Assembly: GCA_037954665.1 (NCBI GenBank)
Contig: JBBMOL010000201.1
Span: forward strand, 682,001 to 746,000
Length of the DNA stretch: 64,000 bases
Origin: Laguncularia racemosa
Lineage: Eukaryota; Streptophyta; Magnoliopsida; Myrtales; Combretaceae
Reading direction: 5' to 3'
The translations under genes were made by a program, and so were the position numbers. Within the stretch, counting starts at the first letter, position 1. Every line of letters starts with the position of its first letter. Shown piece after piece: positions 46,899-56,768 of the stretch. The notes beneath the pieces were generated by a model that saw only the letters and a program-made list of their open reading frames with translations, had not been told where the DNA came from and ran no database searches.

Positions 46899-48432
46899 TT
46901 ACCTTAACTCACCACAGTCGCTGAGCCACTGAAGTTTGTAAGGTATTGGGTGTGGTACAGTAGGCAGCCCCAACCTGTTCACCAAGAGTGTACTCACCAC
47001 ATTAGTACAACTCCCTCCATCGACAATCACACTACATGCCTTCCCCTGCACATGGCATCTAGTATGAAACAAGTTTTCCCTTTGCTCTTCATGGCCATCC
47101 TCCTTCAACTGGGTGTTAAGTGCACACCTAGCTACATACAAGTCACCTTTCACTGCCTCCTCAACACTCTCAGCATCACTACAATCCTCCAATGGAGGCA
47201 TATCATCGTCTTCACCCTCATTGTCACTTTCCTCATCATCAGTGACAATCTCACCATTCCTTATCACCATGGTCCGCCTATTAGGACATTCCTGACTAAT
47301 GTGTCCTACACCTTGACACTTCCAACATTTAATGTCCCTATTTCTACTTTTCTGATCAACAACCTTAGGTTTCTCAAATGAAACTTCAACTGATTTTCCC
47401 TTTGAAGCCTCAACAGTAGGCTTACTACCACTCTTAATATCAGATTTTCCATAACCTCTCCATGCAGAATTAGAATTAGAAGAAGGTTTGGAAACGTACC
47501 GGTTTGGCCCTCTACCTTGGAGTTGTCTCTCAATCTTGATGGCAAGATGTACCATCTCCTCTAGCTCTACATAATGTTGCAACTCCACCCGGTCGGCAAT
47601 CTCCTTGTTCAACCCACCAAAGAAACGTCCCATGGTAGTTTCCTCATCCTCATCTACATCAGCTCTCGTCATGATCATCTCCATCTCCTTGTAGTAATCC
47701 TACACACTCCTACTACCCTGTCTCAAGAAATGTAATTTCTGCATCAATTCCCTATGAAAGTATCTAGGGACAAATCTTTTTCTCATCACAGCCTTGAGAT
47801 CATGCCAGGTCTCAATAGGATACTCCATGTTCCTCCTCCTGCTAGTCACCAGCTGATCCCACCAGGATATAGCATAATCCTGAAATTGGGTTACAGCCAA
47901 TTTCACCTTTTTCTCTTCAATACATTGGTGACATTCAAAAATCAACTCAACTCTCTTCTCCCACTGCAAGTATTCCTCTGGGTCAGATTTACCCTGAAAA
48001 ATTGGAAGCTTCAGTTTAATACTTCCCAGACCCCTGTCTACTACATCATCAACAAATCGACCCCTACTGGCAGTGTAACTCTCCTGCATTCGACCTTTAC
48101 CTCTTCCTGTGCCCATGCCTCTACCTACTCCTCTACCACCTCTTCTTCCTCTATTGACTAGCATGGCTGCACTATCCTCATAATCCTCCTCCAGATATTC
48201 ATTAGCATCAGTCACTTCAGCAGCTTGATGCATAGGATTTTTACCTCCCCTATTCCCTTCACTAGTACTTGACTCCCTCTTCTCAACAACCTGTAGTCTC
48301 AAATTCATATGCTCTAGAGACTCTCATAGCTATAATGGCGTTAGTCATACGCCTAAACTCTGACTGTTGTGCTTCACGCAACAAAGCATCATCTGCACTT
48401 TTATCAGATTTTTCAACACCACTACCTGTCAT
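46899..48432 (-). pseudogene. gag and protease start of retrotransposon A
   Basis: The best start is ATG at 48432 (MTGSGVEKSDKS). A two-base deletion in a GA run near 48325 shifts the frame. Translation resumes as MNLRLQVVEKRE at 48308. A TAG at 47700-47702 replaces a Glu codon that B still has in SRSVEDYYKE. The capsid-like part (FQGKSDPEEYLQWEKRVE) and a CX2CX4HX4C knuckle (CWKCQGVGHISQEC) are intact. Next comes the protease active site IVDGGSCTNV, with DGG where B has DSG. Three independent lesions make gag-pol non-functional. Confidence 0.88.
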
Positions 48433-49047
48433 CTTTACCTGCAAAAACAACAAACGTTAATGCTAAACAAAATTTTGAGTTTCCTCACAACTGCTCCCTT
48501 TCGTGTTTTTGCACTCTATTGATGGGGTTATCCACTCGTGTTTCTCACAATCGATATTTAGCACACAGGTATTCCTCACAACTCTCAAGCCCGCTCTTAA
48601 ATGTTCTTAAGCGAATCACACTCCCAAGAGCAATTTCCAACGAATTTCAATACAAAGACGCGAATTTGGTGTTTCCCACTATCCCTTAAACAAGATTACA
48701 CTAGGATTGAAGGATATGGTGTTCCCAAGGATTAGCAAAAACAAGACAATCAAATAATTTCAGAATTTTTTTTTTTCTCCTTTGGTTATGAACACTGTTC
48801 ACGAACACTATTCACACTCAAATTTTTTTTTTTTTTTAAACACCAATTGAAGACTAACTAATCCTAAGCAAGGATCAAAATAGCGAAAATCCCCAAATTG
48901 ATGAACAAACCCTAGAACATGAGAAGTCACAATTTGATCAATCTAATCAATGGAGTACATAAAGATCACAACTTTATATCCTAAATAACGATGGGAAACA
49001 AGAATCAAACAAAAACAAGAAAAGATATAACCTGATCTAGAGCCAAA

Positions 49048-49059
49048 GCTCTGATACCA
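49048..49059 (-). other. Primer-binding site of retrotransposon A
   Basis: The coding strand reads TGGTATCAGAGC two bases after the 5' LTR, a perfect initiator-Met tRNA primer site. Confidence 0.92.
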
Positions 49060-49061
49060 AA

Positions 49062-49874
49062 TGATACGAAAACCTTCGCAATCACGCCTTGAGAACCCTT
49101 TTGATTAGTGTGAACCCCCAATGCAGTAATACGAAAACCCACGACACCAATTTGGAAATCAATCCCTAAGAAGATTAGAATTTAGGTTTGACTTAGGTTA
49201 ATGATCTAAGAATTAGAACTATGGAAAGCCCTAATTTCGAAACAATCCACAAGAGAAGTCGATCAATCTTCCTTGATTGTTCCTAGGAGCATGTATTCAA
49301 ATAAGAACACAAAGAACAAAGCAATAAGCTTTTTGGTATTTTCAATATCTCAAAAACTAAGTTTTACAATGAGGACGTTCGGAATATAAAGGAGAAAACC
49401 CTAAAACATTACATGGAAATCGCAAAACAAGTGAAAAGTGCGCATAAAAAGAAGGCCGGCCATTTAGGCCGACAGCCTACTTTTCAAGGCCGGCCATTTA
49501 GGCCGACAGCCTACTTTTCAAGGCCGACGGCCTTCCTTGAAAATGCACCGAAACATCGGCGTTTTCAAGGTCGGCTCCAAGGCCGGCAGCCTTGAGCCGG
49601 TGTATCTTCACCCGATGCTATTTTCATCAAATTGAAGTTCTTTTGGCCTTCTTTTGCCCTAAAGCTTTGAATCCCTTGAAGTCCTTCACCTGTGAACTTC
49701 ACCAAGCCTTGCAAATGAGAATTCAATGTTTGTTGTAGCTTCTTAGCTCTTGATCTCGTGATTGGTCCTTGAGGCAAGCTAATCGTACTTGAAACCCCTT
49801 GAACTTCATCCTTAGCCACTTGATCTTCTTCTTGACTTGGCTCTTGAGCTTGGATCGGTGACTCTTCCATAACA
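49062..49874 (-). repeat. 5' LTR of retrotransposon A
   Basis: 813 bp, with the palindrome cluster at 49452-49600 enlarged by one 34-bp unit relative to the 3' LTR. Confidence 0.95.
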
Positions 49875-49879
49875 ATAGC

Positions 49880-51207
49880 AGTTAGAGATCCTATTCCGTG
49901 CTACAACTTTGAGGATGATAGTGGTTACATTTATTTCAAGTAGGAGCAAACTAATATTTGCAGTGGTTCAAGCAACAGTGATAATTTCTATAGGGGCATG
50001 AGATTCAGAATGAAAGCAGATGTTATTCAAGTAATGAAGTCTTACCATGTAAAAAACCATTGCAACTTTACTGTTGTAAGGTCCAGTCCACTGTTGTGGT
50101 TTGTTTATTATTTGAGAAGGGTCGATGGTTGTAATTAGAGGCTTCAGGCGCGAAAGAAAAAGTTGGAAGGCATGTTCGTAGTGATAAGATTTGAGGGTCC
50201 ACACACATGTAATAACCCGCTGATTAGTCAGGATCACCCATAGTTGGATTGCAATCTTCTTGCTAGCCGATTTGTAAATTTTCTTAGGGATAATCTCGAC
50301 ATGAAGGTGGTTGAGCTAGTTTTTGTTGTCGAATAAGAATTTGGCTACAAGATTAGTATGAGATAGGTTTGGGAGGGGAAGAAATGGGCTATTGAGCATA
50401 TGTAAGGGAACTAGAAGAAGTCTTACAATGAACTACCTAAACTTCTCAATGTGATAGGGAATACAAATCCTGGAACAAAAATTGATTGGGGTAGAGTAGA
50501 TCAAGTACCCTTAGTGTGTCTACTTTGAAGTGGGTATTTTGGGCATTTGGGTCGTACATCACAGCATGTAGATTCCTTAGACTAGTTGTTACCATTGATG
50601 TCACTTTTCTATATGGGAAGTACTCCCACAAGTTACTAGTTTCTTATGGTGTTGATGGAAACAACCATATACTTCCGTTGGCATTCGCTCTAATTGATCA
50701 GGAGACAATTGAGACATGAGGCTGATTTTTGCGGGAACTGAAGGAATATGTTGTCGGTGACCGTGAAGGCTGTGAACCCATTTGCCTCATATCAGATAAA
50801 TACACAAGCATCATATTAATAGTCAGACAAGAAGCGAATGGATGGCGGCCTCCATTTGCGGTGTGGCAATTCTGCTTACGACATATTGCAAGCAACTTCA
50901 ACTCGGCACATAAAAACATGCAATGCAAGAGGTTGGTCACATACGCTGGGTTACAAACACAATCTCGCAAGTTGAATTATGTGATAAAGCATGTGGAGAT
51001 TATTAAGTCGAATGCATTGGACTAGTTTAAGGACGTGTTGTTGGATATGTGGACGCTAGCTCGTGACAGTTGCCAATGGTTTTGGGTATATGACCTCCAA
51101 TGTTGTTGAAAGTTACAATTCTATGATGAAGGGGGCTCGAGGGTTACCTATCACTACTTTGGTGAAGAAGATGTTCTACAACTGCATAGAGTACTTCGTC
51201 TAGAAGC
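49880..51207 (+). pseudogene. MULE transposase, middle piece with the catalytic domain
   Basis: It continues from 45243. In shifting frames it gives GMRFRMKADVIQVMKSYHVK, EGPHTC-like residues and NPGTKIDW, then LVVTIDVTFLYGKYSHKLLV and YGVDGNNHILPLAFAL. The Asp of TIDVTF is the first catalytic acid of the MULE DDE fold, and LISDKYTSI carries the second. CLRHIASNFN and, further on, SNVVESYNSMMKGARG-like residues follow. The last five bases GAAGC are the duplicated target of retrotransposon B. Frame changes and stops show that it is dead. Confidence 0.88.
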
Positions 51208-51474
51208 TGATGCGAACCCTAGATATATTAAACCTAGAACCCGACGATCGTGATTTGAAATCGGATCCCTAAGAATTGTCTTGAACAAGTGATGAACGGA
51301 ATTAGACCCCAACCACACCTGTTGATTGAAACCTAAGTTATCAAGATGATTTCCCCAAGCGTTTAGATTGAAGAAATCGAAAGAGTTCTTTTGCAAAGAA
51401 CAAAGAGAGAGAAAACCCTCAAAATATGTATTCCAATCTGTCAAATTCATAACCCTAGCGTTTTGACAAGAGGG

Positions 51475-51482
51475 TATTTATA
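51475..51482 (-). promoter_or_regulatory. TATA box in the 3' LTR of B
   Basis: The coding strand reads TATAAATA, about 60 bases downstream of the palindrome cluster. The same element is at 55543-55550 in the 5' LTR. Confidence 0.65.
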
Positions 51483-51544
51483 CTTCCTCGTACAATGTCT
51501 TAAAAAAAGGAAAAATACACGGAAAGAAATAATAAGATACGCGT

Positions 51545-51825
51545 AGTACACGGTTTGATACACAGCCGTGTCTCCAAGCCGTGTATGACACTGGGCATGC
51601 GACAAACAAGGTACACAGTCTAACACACGGCCGTGTCTCTAGGCCGTGTATGCCACTGTGTATATGAAGCGCACAGTTACACGGTTTTATACACGCCCGT
51701 GCCTTTTTGGCCGTGTGTTCTTCTGTGGTGATTCTAGACACACGGTTGTGCCTCTGGCCGTGCTGCTAAGCCGTGTTGAGATACACGGTCGTGATACACG
51801 GCCGTGTATGGGAACCGTGTATGGA
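51545..51825. repeat. Cluster of ACACGGCCGTGT-type palindromes (3' LTR of B)
   Basis: About a dozen full or half copies of ACACGG/CCGTGT are spaced irregularly over 280 bp. The same cluster is at 55613-55893 in the 5' LTR, where two half-sites damaged here are intact. Confidence 0.85.
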
Positions 51826-53487
51826 TTCTCCCTTGGCAAAGCTTAGTTCCGTCTCTTGCAGCTCCATCACTAATCCTTGCAAAGCTTCTCTCATCCGCTT
51901 AGCCCTAGCTCTCGTCATGGGACCTCCAATACCATGTAACGGGTCATTGGACTTTGACTCTTGAACTCTTGATGCTAGCTGATCCCCATCATTCCCTCCT
52001 TCCTCGAAAAGATTCGTCCTTGAATCACCTTTCAACGCATTAAAAGCCTCCTCATGCACTTTAGTCCACCTAAACTCCGCATTCTTCTCACTTGTGTTCC
52101 TAGGTGTTGGCCACTCCCTGATTGCCTTCACCTTTTCTTCATCCATAGAAATTCCATCTGCACCTACAACAAATCCAAGAAAAACCACAGATTCCATACA
52201 AAAGGTGCACTTCTTCAAGTTTGCATACAACTTGTTTTCTCGTAAAACAGTAAACACATTTTGTAAATGTTGAACATGTTCATTTAAGGTCGTGCTATAA
52301 ACTAAGATGTCATCAAAGTATACAACAACAAACTTTCCAATGAAAGCGCGAAGAACATGATTCATCAACCTCATAAATGTGCTAGGCGCATTTGTTAGTC
52401 CAAAAGGCATTACCATCCACTCATATAAGCCATATTTAGTTTTAAAAGCTGTTTTCCACTCATCGCCCTCTTTCATGCGAATTTGGTAATAGCCATTCTT
52501 TAAATCAATTTTGGAAAACAAACAGGCACCATGCAACTCATCAAGCATGTCATCAAGTCTAGGGATAGGATGTCTATACTTAACTGTGATCTTGTTGATT
52601 GCTCGACTGTCAACACACATCCGCCATGTTCCATCCTTCTTGGGAACCAGGATGACAGGAACTGAGCATGGACTGAGGCTTTCTCTCACAAACCCCTTCT
52701 CTACTAGATCATCAACCTGCCTTTGAATCTCCTTAGTTTCCTCTGGATTTGCCCGATAAGCTGGCCGATTAGGAATGGAAACACCTGGGATAAAGTCAAT
52801 CTGGTGCTCAATGCCTCTTAGTGGAGGCAATCCCCTTGGTACTTCCTCAGGAAACAAGTCCTCGTATTCTTGTAAAAGAGACACAACCACACTTGGCAAC
52901 GAAGAGTTAAGGTTAGTAGTAGTAATATACAAATCCTTGTACATAAGTACAAGTAGTTGTTTCCTGGCCACTATTGCACTCTTAACCTCACTTTTTCTTG
53001 CAAGTCCCTCTCCACTCAGCGTGTTAAGCTCGTCACTCTCTCGGCTCACAAGTGTTTGCCTCTCACTCTTTCTTTCTTTTGCACTCTTTTCTTGTTCACT
53101 CAGGTGTTTCTCTCTAAAATCTTTTACTAGCCTCACTTGATCCTCACAAGCTTCCCATGGTTTCTGAGGAGTTAGAACCACATTTCTCTTGTTTAAGACA
53201 AAAGAGTAATGGTTCTTGTACCCATCATACATCAACCTCCTATCGAACTGCCATGGTCGCCCCAACAATATGTGACTAGCCTGCATGGGGACTACATCAC
53301 ACATCACCTCATCGTGATAGCTCCCAATAGAGAATGAAATAAGAACCTGCCTGGTCACCTTCACTTCCCCACACTCGTTCAACCACTGTAACCGGTATGG
53401 TTTCTGATGCTTCAAAGTCTTCAACCTCAACTTATCAACCAATAAGGTACCAGCAACATTAGTACAGCTACCACTATCAATGATCAA
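51766..53487 (-). CDS. pol of retrotransposon B: protease, RT and C-terminal tail, no integrase
   Basis: A 573-residue open frame. The protease active site IIDSGSCTNV is at residues 2-11, and ILLGRPWQFDRR closes the protease near 75. After a charged linker, RT runs from about residue 240 (GIEHQIDFIPG), with VPKKDGTWRMCVDSRAINKI, MPFGLTNAPSTF and the catalytic YFDDIL, to FLGFVV. Then WPTPRNTSE joins NAEFRWTKVHEEAFNALK, omitting the family's usual stretch of about 30 residues. That joins DSRTNLFEEGGNDG, the post-integrase tail. Both joins are in frame. The tail includes GPMTRARAKRM and is encoded by the 3' LTR. The first Met at 53487 is only the first in the open stretch; in the family this region is translated as a continuation of gag. 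Confidence 0.88.
   Translation of the reverse strand: MIIDSGSCTNVAGTLLVDKLRLKTLKHQKPYRLQWLNECGEVKVTRQVLISFSIGSYHDEVMCDVVPMQASHILLGRPWQFDRRLMYDGYKNHYSFVLNKRNVVLTPQKPWEACEDQVRLVKDFREKHLSEQEKSAKERKSERQTLVSRESDELNTLSGEGLARKSEVKSAIVARKQLLVLMYKDLYITTTNLNSSLPSVVVSLLQEYEDLFPEEVPRGLPPLRGIEHQIDFIPGVSIPNRPAYRANPEETKEIQRQVDDLVEKGFVRESLSPCSVPVILVPKKDGTWRMCVDSRAINKITVKYRHPIPRLDDMLDELHGACLFSKIDLKNGYYQIRMKEGDEWKTAFKTKYGLYEWMVMPFGLTNAPSTFMRLMNHVLRAFIGKFVVVYFDDILVYSTTLNEHVQHLQNVFTVLRENKLYANLKKCTFCMESVVFLGFVVGADGISMDEEKVKAIREWPTPRNTSEKNAEFRWTKVHEEAFNALKGDSRTNLFEEGGNDGDQLASRVQESKSNDPLHGIGGPMTRARAKRMREALQGLVMELQETELSFAKGESIHGSHTRPCITTVYLNTA
51992..52011 (-). other. Polypurine tract of retrotransposon B
   Basis: The coding strand reads CTTTTCGAGGAAGGAGGGAA directly before the 3' LTR. 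Confidence 0.7.
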
Positions 53488-53502
53488 GCTGCATACCTTC
53501 TT

Positions 53503-54741
53503 CTATACATGACACCGGGTGTGAAAAATATGCTCTCGCTGAACCCCTTCACCATCTTCCTTAGGCTGAGTACTAAGGACTCGCCTAGTAACGAGTAATT
53601 CCCCACTCACGGGTCCCTCAACGTCCACGTCACTACCATCCTCCAATGGTGGCATGTCATCATCACTGGAACTAATACTCTCCACATCTCCATTATCCCG
53701 AAAGATCATGGCCCTTTGATTTGGACATTGAGATGCAATATGTCCAAACCCCTGACACCTGAAACATTTAACATCACGGGTTCTAGTGAATGGTTTAGTG
53801 TCAGATTTACCTTTAGAGGCAATAACTGGACTCTTGGCCTTCACGTCCTCTTTTGGTTTTGAGTCTGCAGTATTCTTCTTCCAGTTTGACTTCCATGAAG
53901 AGTTAGAAGTTGCCCAAGATTTAGAATTCCCTTTATACTTCAACTGCTTCTCTACCTTGATCGCCTTATGCAACAATTCCTCAATATCCACATATTGTTG
54001 TAAGTCTATTACATCTGCGATCTCCCGATTCAACCCATTGATGAATCTAGCCATTGTAGCCTCATCTTCCTCTTCCACGTTAGCTCTAATCATAGCTATC
54101 TCCATCTCCTTATAATAATCCTCCACACTCCTGGACCCTTGTGTCAACCCCTGTAATTTCCTATGCAAGTCCCTATAATAGTGACTAGGGATAAATCTCT
54201 TCTGCATAATTGTTTTCATCTCATTCCAAGTGCTAACAGGCCTCTCACCATACCTCCTCCTATTACGTACCAGCTGATCCCACCATACACTGGCATAATC
54301 AGAAAATTCAACTGCAGCTAACTTTATTTTCTTCTCCTCACTGTAATTATGGCAATCAAATACATGGTCCACTTTTCTCTCCCACTCCAAATACAGCTCT
54401 GGATCACTCTTCCCTTGAAAAGAAGGTATCCTCATCTTAATACTACCTAAATTTCCATCCCGCCGTTGGGTATCTCTTCTCTCCCTCATGAAACCATATT
54501 CCCCTGAATCAGTATCCTCCTTCTCTTCTATACTCACTCCCCCTCTTGAATGCCTATGGGTTCTTCTCCCCACAACATTACTACCTGACGGTTCCCTACT
54601 CTGTTCCATCTTATCCAACCTCTCATGGACTTGCTCCATTTCAGCACTCAGCATTTTCCTCATCTCACCGAATAATGCCTCCAACATCAATTTACTATCT
54701 ACGCCTCCCTTCTCTCCACTAGTAGGACTTTGACCAGACAT
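53503..54741 (-). CDS. gag of retrotransposon B
   Basis: The start is chosen at ATG 54741 (MSGQSPTSGEKGG) because it parallels MTGSGVEKS of element A; an in-frame Met lies ten codons upstream. The product is about 412 residues. A coiled N-terminal part is followed by the capsid-like region (FQGKSDPELYLEWERKVD, then WWDQLVRNRRR and QKRFIPSHYYRDLHRKLQ). A CX2CX4HX4C zinc knuckle (CFRCQGFGHIASQC) lies near residue 330 and an acidic tail follows. Gag packages the RNA into particles. The frame ends at a TAG at 53503-53505, where element A has Gln (CAG). Past it the same frame runs on into protease after five codons, so only this stop separates gag from pol. Confidence 0.9.
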   Translation of the reverse strand: MSGQSPTSGEKGGVDSKLMLEALFGEMRKMLSAEMEQVHERLDKMEQSREPSGSNVVGRRTHRHSRGGVSIEEKEDTDSGEYGFMRERRDTQRRDGNLGSIKMRIPSFQGKSDPELYLEWERKVDHVFDCHNYSEEKKIKLAAVEFSDYASVWWDQLVRNRRRYGERPVSTWNEMKTIMQKRFIPSHYYRDLHRKLQGLTQGSRSVEDYYKEMEIAMIRANVEEEDEATMARFINGLNREIADVIDLQQYVDIEELLHKAIKVEKQLKYKGNSKSWATSNSSWKSNWKKNTADSKPKEDVKAKSPVIASKGKSDTKPFTRTRDVKCFRCQGFGHIASQCPNQRAMIFRDNGDVESISSSDDDMPPLEDGSDVDVEGPVSGELLVTRRVLSTQPKEDGEGVQREHIFHTRCHV

Positions 54742-55261
54742 TGTGCTGCACAAAGAGGTTAGAAATAACACACAAAGAAAATATAAACCTCACAATTCAC
54801 TCCCTCACCTGTTTACACTCACAGATGTGGATTCACTCGTGTTTCGTTCAATAAGTAAATGATCCTCTCAACTCGCTCTTATAGGCTCTTTGATCAGAAC
54901 TCAATCAAACTTTCTTTAACATAAACCACTAGGGCAACTCAACTTTTTAAACAAATGGTTTTCAATTCAACAGTCAAATAAGAAAACACGGACAAGGACT
55001 CCAATAGGGACACAATGACACAATCGAATGAACGAGACTAGAGATACTGGATTACTGAAAATGTTCTTCCTTTTTTTTTTTTCAATACGAATTTCTCTTC
55101 TTTTTTTTTTTTATACGAATTTCTAGATGAACGAAGAACAGGTAACTATTCGAACACCTTGAATTCCTACGACAAATAAGACAAACTTTTTTTTTTTATA
55201 TATAAAGAAGACAATGATAATTAATAGAAAAGGATAGAATTACTTGAATCAAGAAGCCGAA

Positions 55262-55273
55262 GCTCTGATACCA
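55262..55273 (-). other. Primer-binding site of retrotransposon B
   Basis: The coding strand reads TGGTATCAGAGC two bases after the 5' LTR, identical to that of A. Confidence 0.93.
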
Positions 55274-55275
55274 AA

Positions 55276-56059
55276 TGATGCGAACCCTAGGTATATTAAA
55301 CCTAGAACCCGACGATCGTGATTTGAAATCGGATCCCCAAGAATCGTCTTGAACAAGTGATGAACGGAACTAGACCCTAACCACACCTGTTGATTGAAAC
55401 CTAAGTTATCAAGATGATTTCCCCAAGCGTTTAGATTGAAGAAATCGAAAGAGTTCTTTTGCAAAGAACAAAGAGAGAGAAAACCCTCAAAATATGTATT
55501 CCAATCTGTCAAATTCGTAACCCTAGCGTTTTGACAAGAGGGTATTTATACTTCCTCGTACAATGTCTTAAAAAAAGGAAAAATACACGGAAAGAAATAA
55601 TAAGATACGCGTAGTACACGGTTTGATACACGGCCGTGTCTCCAAGCCGTGTATGACACTGGGCATGCGATAAACAAGGTACACGGTCTAACACACGGCC
55701 GTGTCTCTAGGCCGTGTATGCCACTGTGTATATGAAGCGTACAGTTACACGGTTTTATACACGCCCGTGCCTTTTTGGCCGTGTGTTCTTCTGTGGGGAT
55801 TCTAGACACACGGTTGTGCCTCTGGCCGTGCTGCTAAGCCGTGTTGAGATACACGGTCGTGATACACGGCCGTGTATGGGAACCGTGTATGGATTCTCCC
55901 TTGGCAAAGCTTAGTTCCGTCTCTTGCAGCTCCATCACTAATCCTTGTAAAGCTTCTCTCATCCGCTTAGCCCTAGCTCTCGTCATGGGACCTCCAATAC
56001 CATGTAACGGGTCATTGGACTTTGACTCTTGAACTCTTGATGCTAGCTGGTCCCCATCA
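55276..56059 (-). repeat. 5' LTR of retrotransposon B
   Basis: 784 bp, the same length as the 3' LTR, with the TATA box at 55543-55550 and the palindrome cluster at 55613-55893. Confidence 0.96.
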
Positions 56060-56064
56060 GAAGC

Positions 56065-56640
56065 ATACGAAGGTATTAAAGAATATGGTGAAGGGTAGAA
56101 TTTTCACCAAATATGCAACCTAAAAAATAGATCAATGGAGTTCACAAGCTAGCAATCACAGGGTCATCAACTATAGTAGGCATGACAAAGTTTTCAAAGT
56201 CCTTATTAGTAGTCGTCGCGTCGTTAGTAGGTTATAGGGAGGGGGACGAATGCACGTTGTTAACTTTGCTTTTAGCATACGTAGTTTCTAGAAGTGGCAA
56301 ATATACAAAATTCCATGCTCCCATGCATATGCAGTAGCTGCCTCACTTAGGATGGATATGACGCAATTTATGCCTGATTAGTACAGATGGACACATCAAG
56401 AAAATACATATAGGATGCACTTTATGCCTATAGGCAGCGAGTTGGATTGGGAGCCAGTCCACTTCCCGGCACTCCTCCTAAAGGGAAACCTTGCACAGAA
56501 GAAGGGAAAACCAAGGCGAAAAAGATACTACATAGAAATTGACATTAGAGAGTGTCCAGATCAAATCACATGTGGACTTTGCGGAGCGAGAGCATAATAG
56601 AAGAACGTGCCCATGTCGATGTGAAAATGGTAAATAATCA
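56065..56640 (+). pseudogene. MULE transposase, 3' piece with zinc finger
   Basis: After the B insertion the transposase resumes with AYEGIKEYGEG. The SWIM-type zinc finger is readable as IYKIPCSHAYAVAASLRMDM. It is followed by MPIGSELDWEP and a basic region. The C-terminal CCHC-like knuckle reads CGLCGARA, a stop, then RRTCPC; the TAA falls between its Cys pair and its last Cys. This is the normal domain order of plant MULE transposases and confirms that the three pieces were one gene. Confidence 0.85.
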
Positions 56641-56768
56641 AAGCTAATACATATTTCATCACGTTCAACATTGTATTTGTGATGCTAATATTAGCTTTCC
56701 CCTTTTTTCAACTTTAGTGAATCTTTGACCACTTCGTCCAGTTTGTTTTGATGCGGCAGAATGGGGAT

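Larger units (their letters stand above)
45244..49874 (-). mobile_element. Retrotransposon A: CRM-like chromovirus lacking most of pol
   Basis: Target duplications ATAGC lie at 45239-45243 and 49875-49879. LTRs are 779 bp (left) and 813 bp (right), the difference being one extra copy of a 34-bp repeat. The initiator-Met primer site adjoins the right LTR, so the coding strand is minus. Gag, protease and the start of RT are present. RT is then joined directly to the pol C-terminus, so most of RT and all of RNase H and integrase are missing. About five substitutions separate the LTRs, making this a recent insertion. Confidence 0.95.
51208..51991 (-). repeat. 3' LTR of retrotransposon B
   Basis: 784 bp. 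On the coding strand it runs from TGATGGGGATCAG to GGTTCGCATCA. The ACACGGCCGTGT-type motif cluster is at about 51545-51825 and the TATA box at 51475-51482. Confidence 0.96.
51208..56059 (-). mobile_element. Retrotransposon B: CRM-like chromovirus lacking integrase
   Basis: Target duplications GAAGC lie at 51203-51207 and 56060-56064. The LTRs are both 784 bp with about 13 differences by eye. The initiator-Met primer site adjoins the right LTR. Gag and a truncated pol fill the interior on the minus strand. Pol keeps protease and the full RT core, but RNase H is reduced to a fragment and integrase is gone. The joins preserve the reading frame. One TAG separates gag from protease. Confidence 0.96.

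Noticed and set aside
46288..48161. Plus-strand frames opposite gag and pol of element A
   Set aside because: Shadows of the minus-strand coding sequence. They have no independent motif.
10364..56768. Shared target GGGAT of the Ogre-like element and the plus-strand giant solo LTR as evidence of one family
   Set aside because: Five bases can agree by chance, and the two LTRs have different termini and no sequence similarity.
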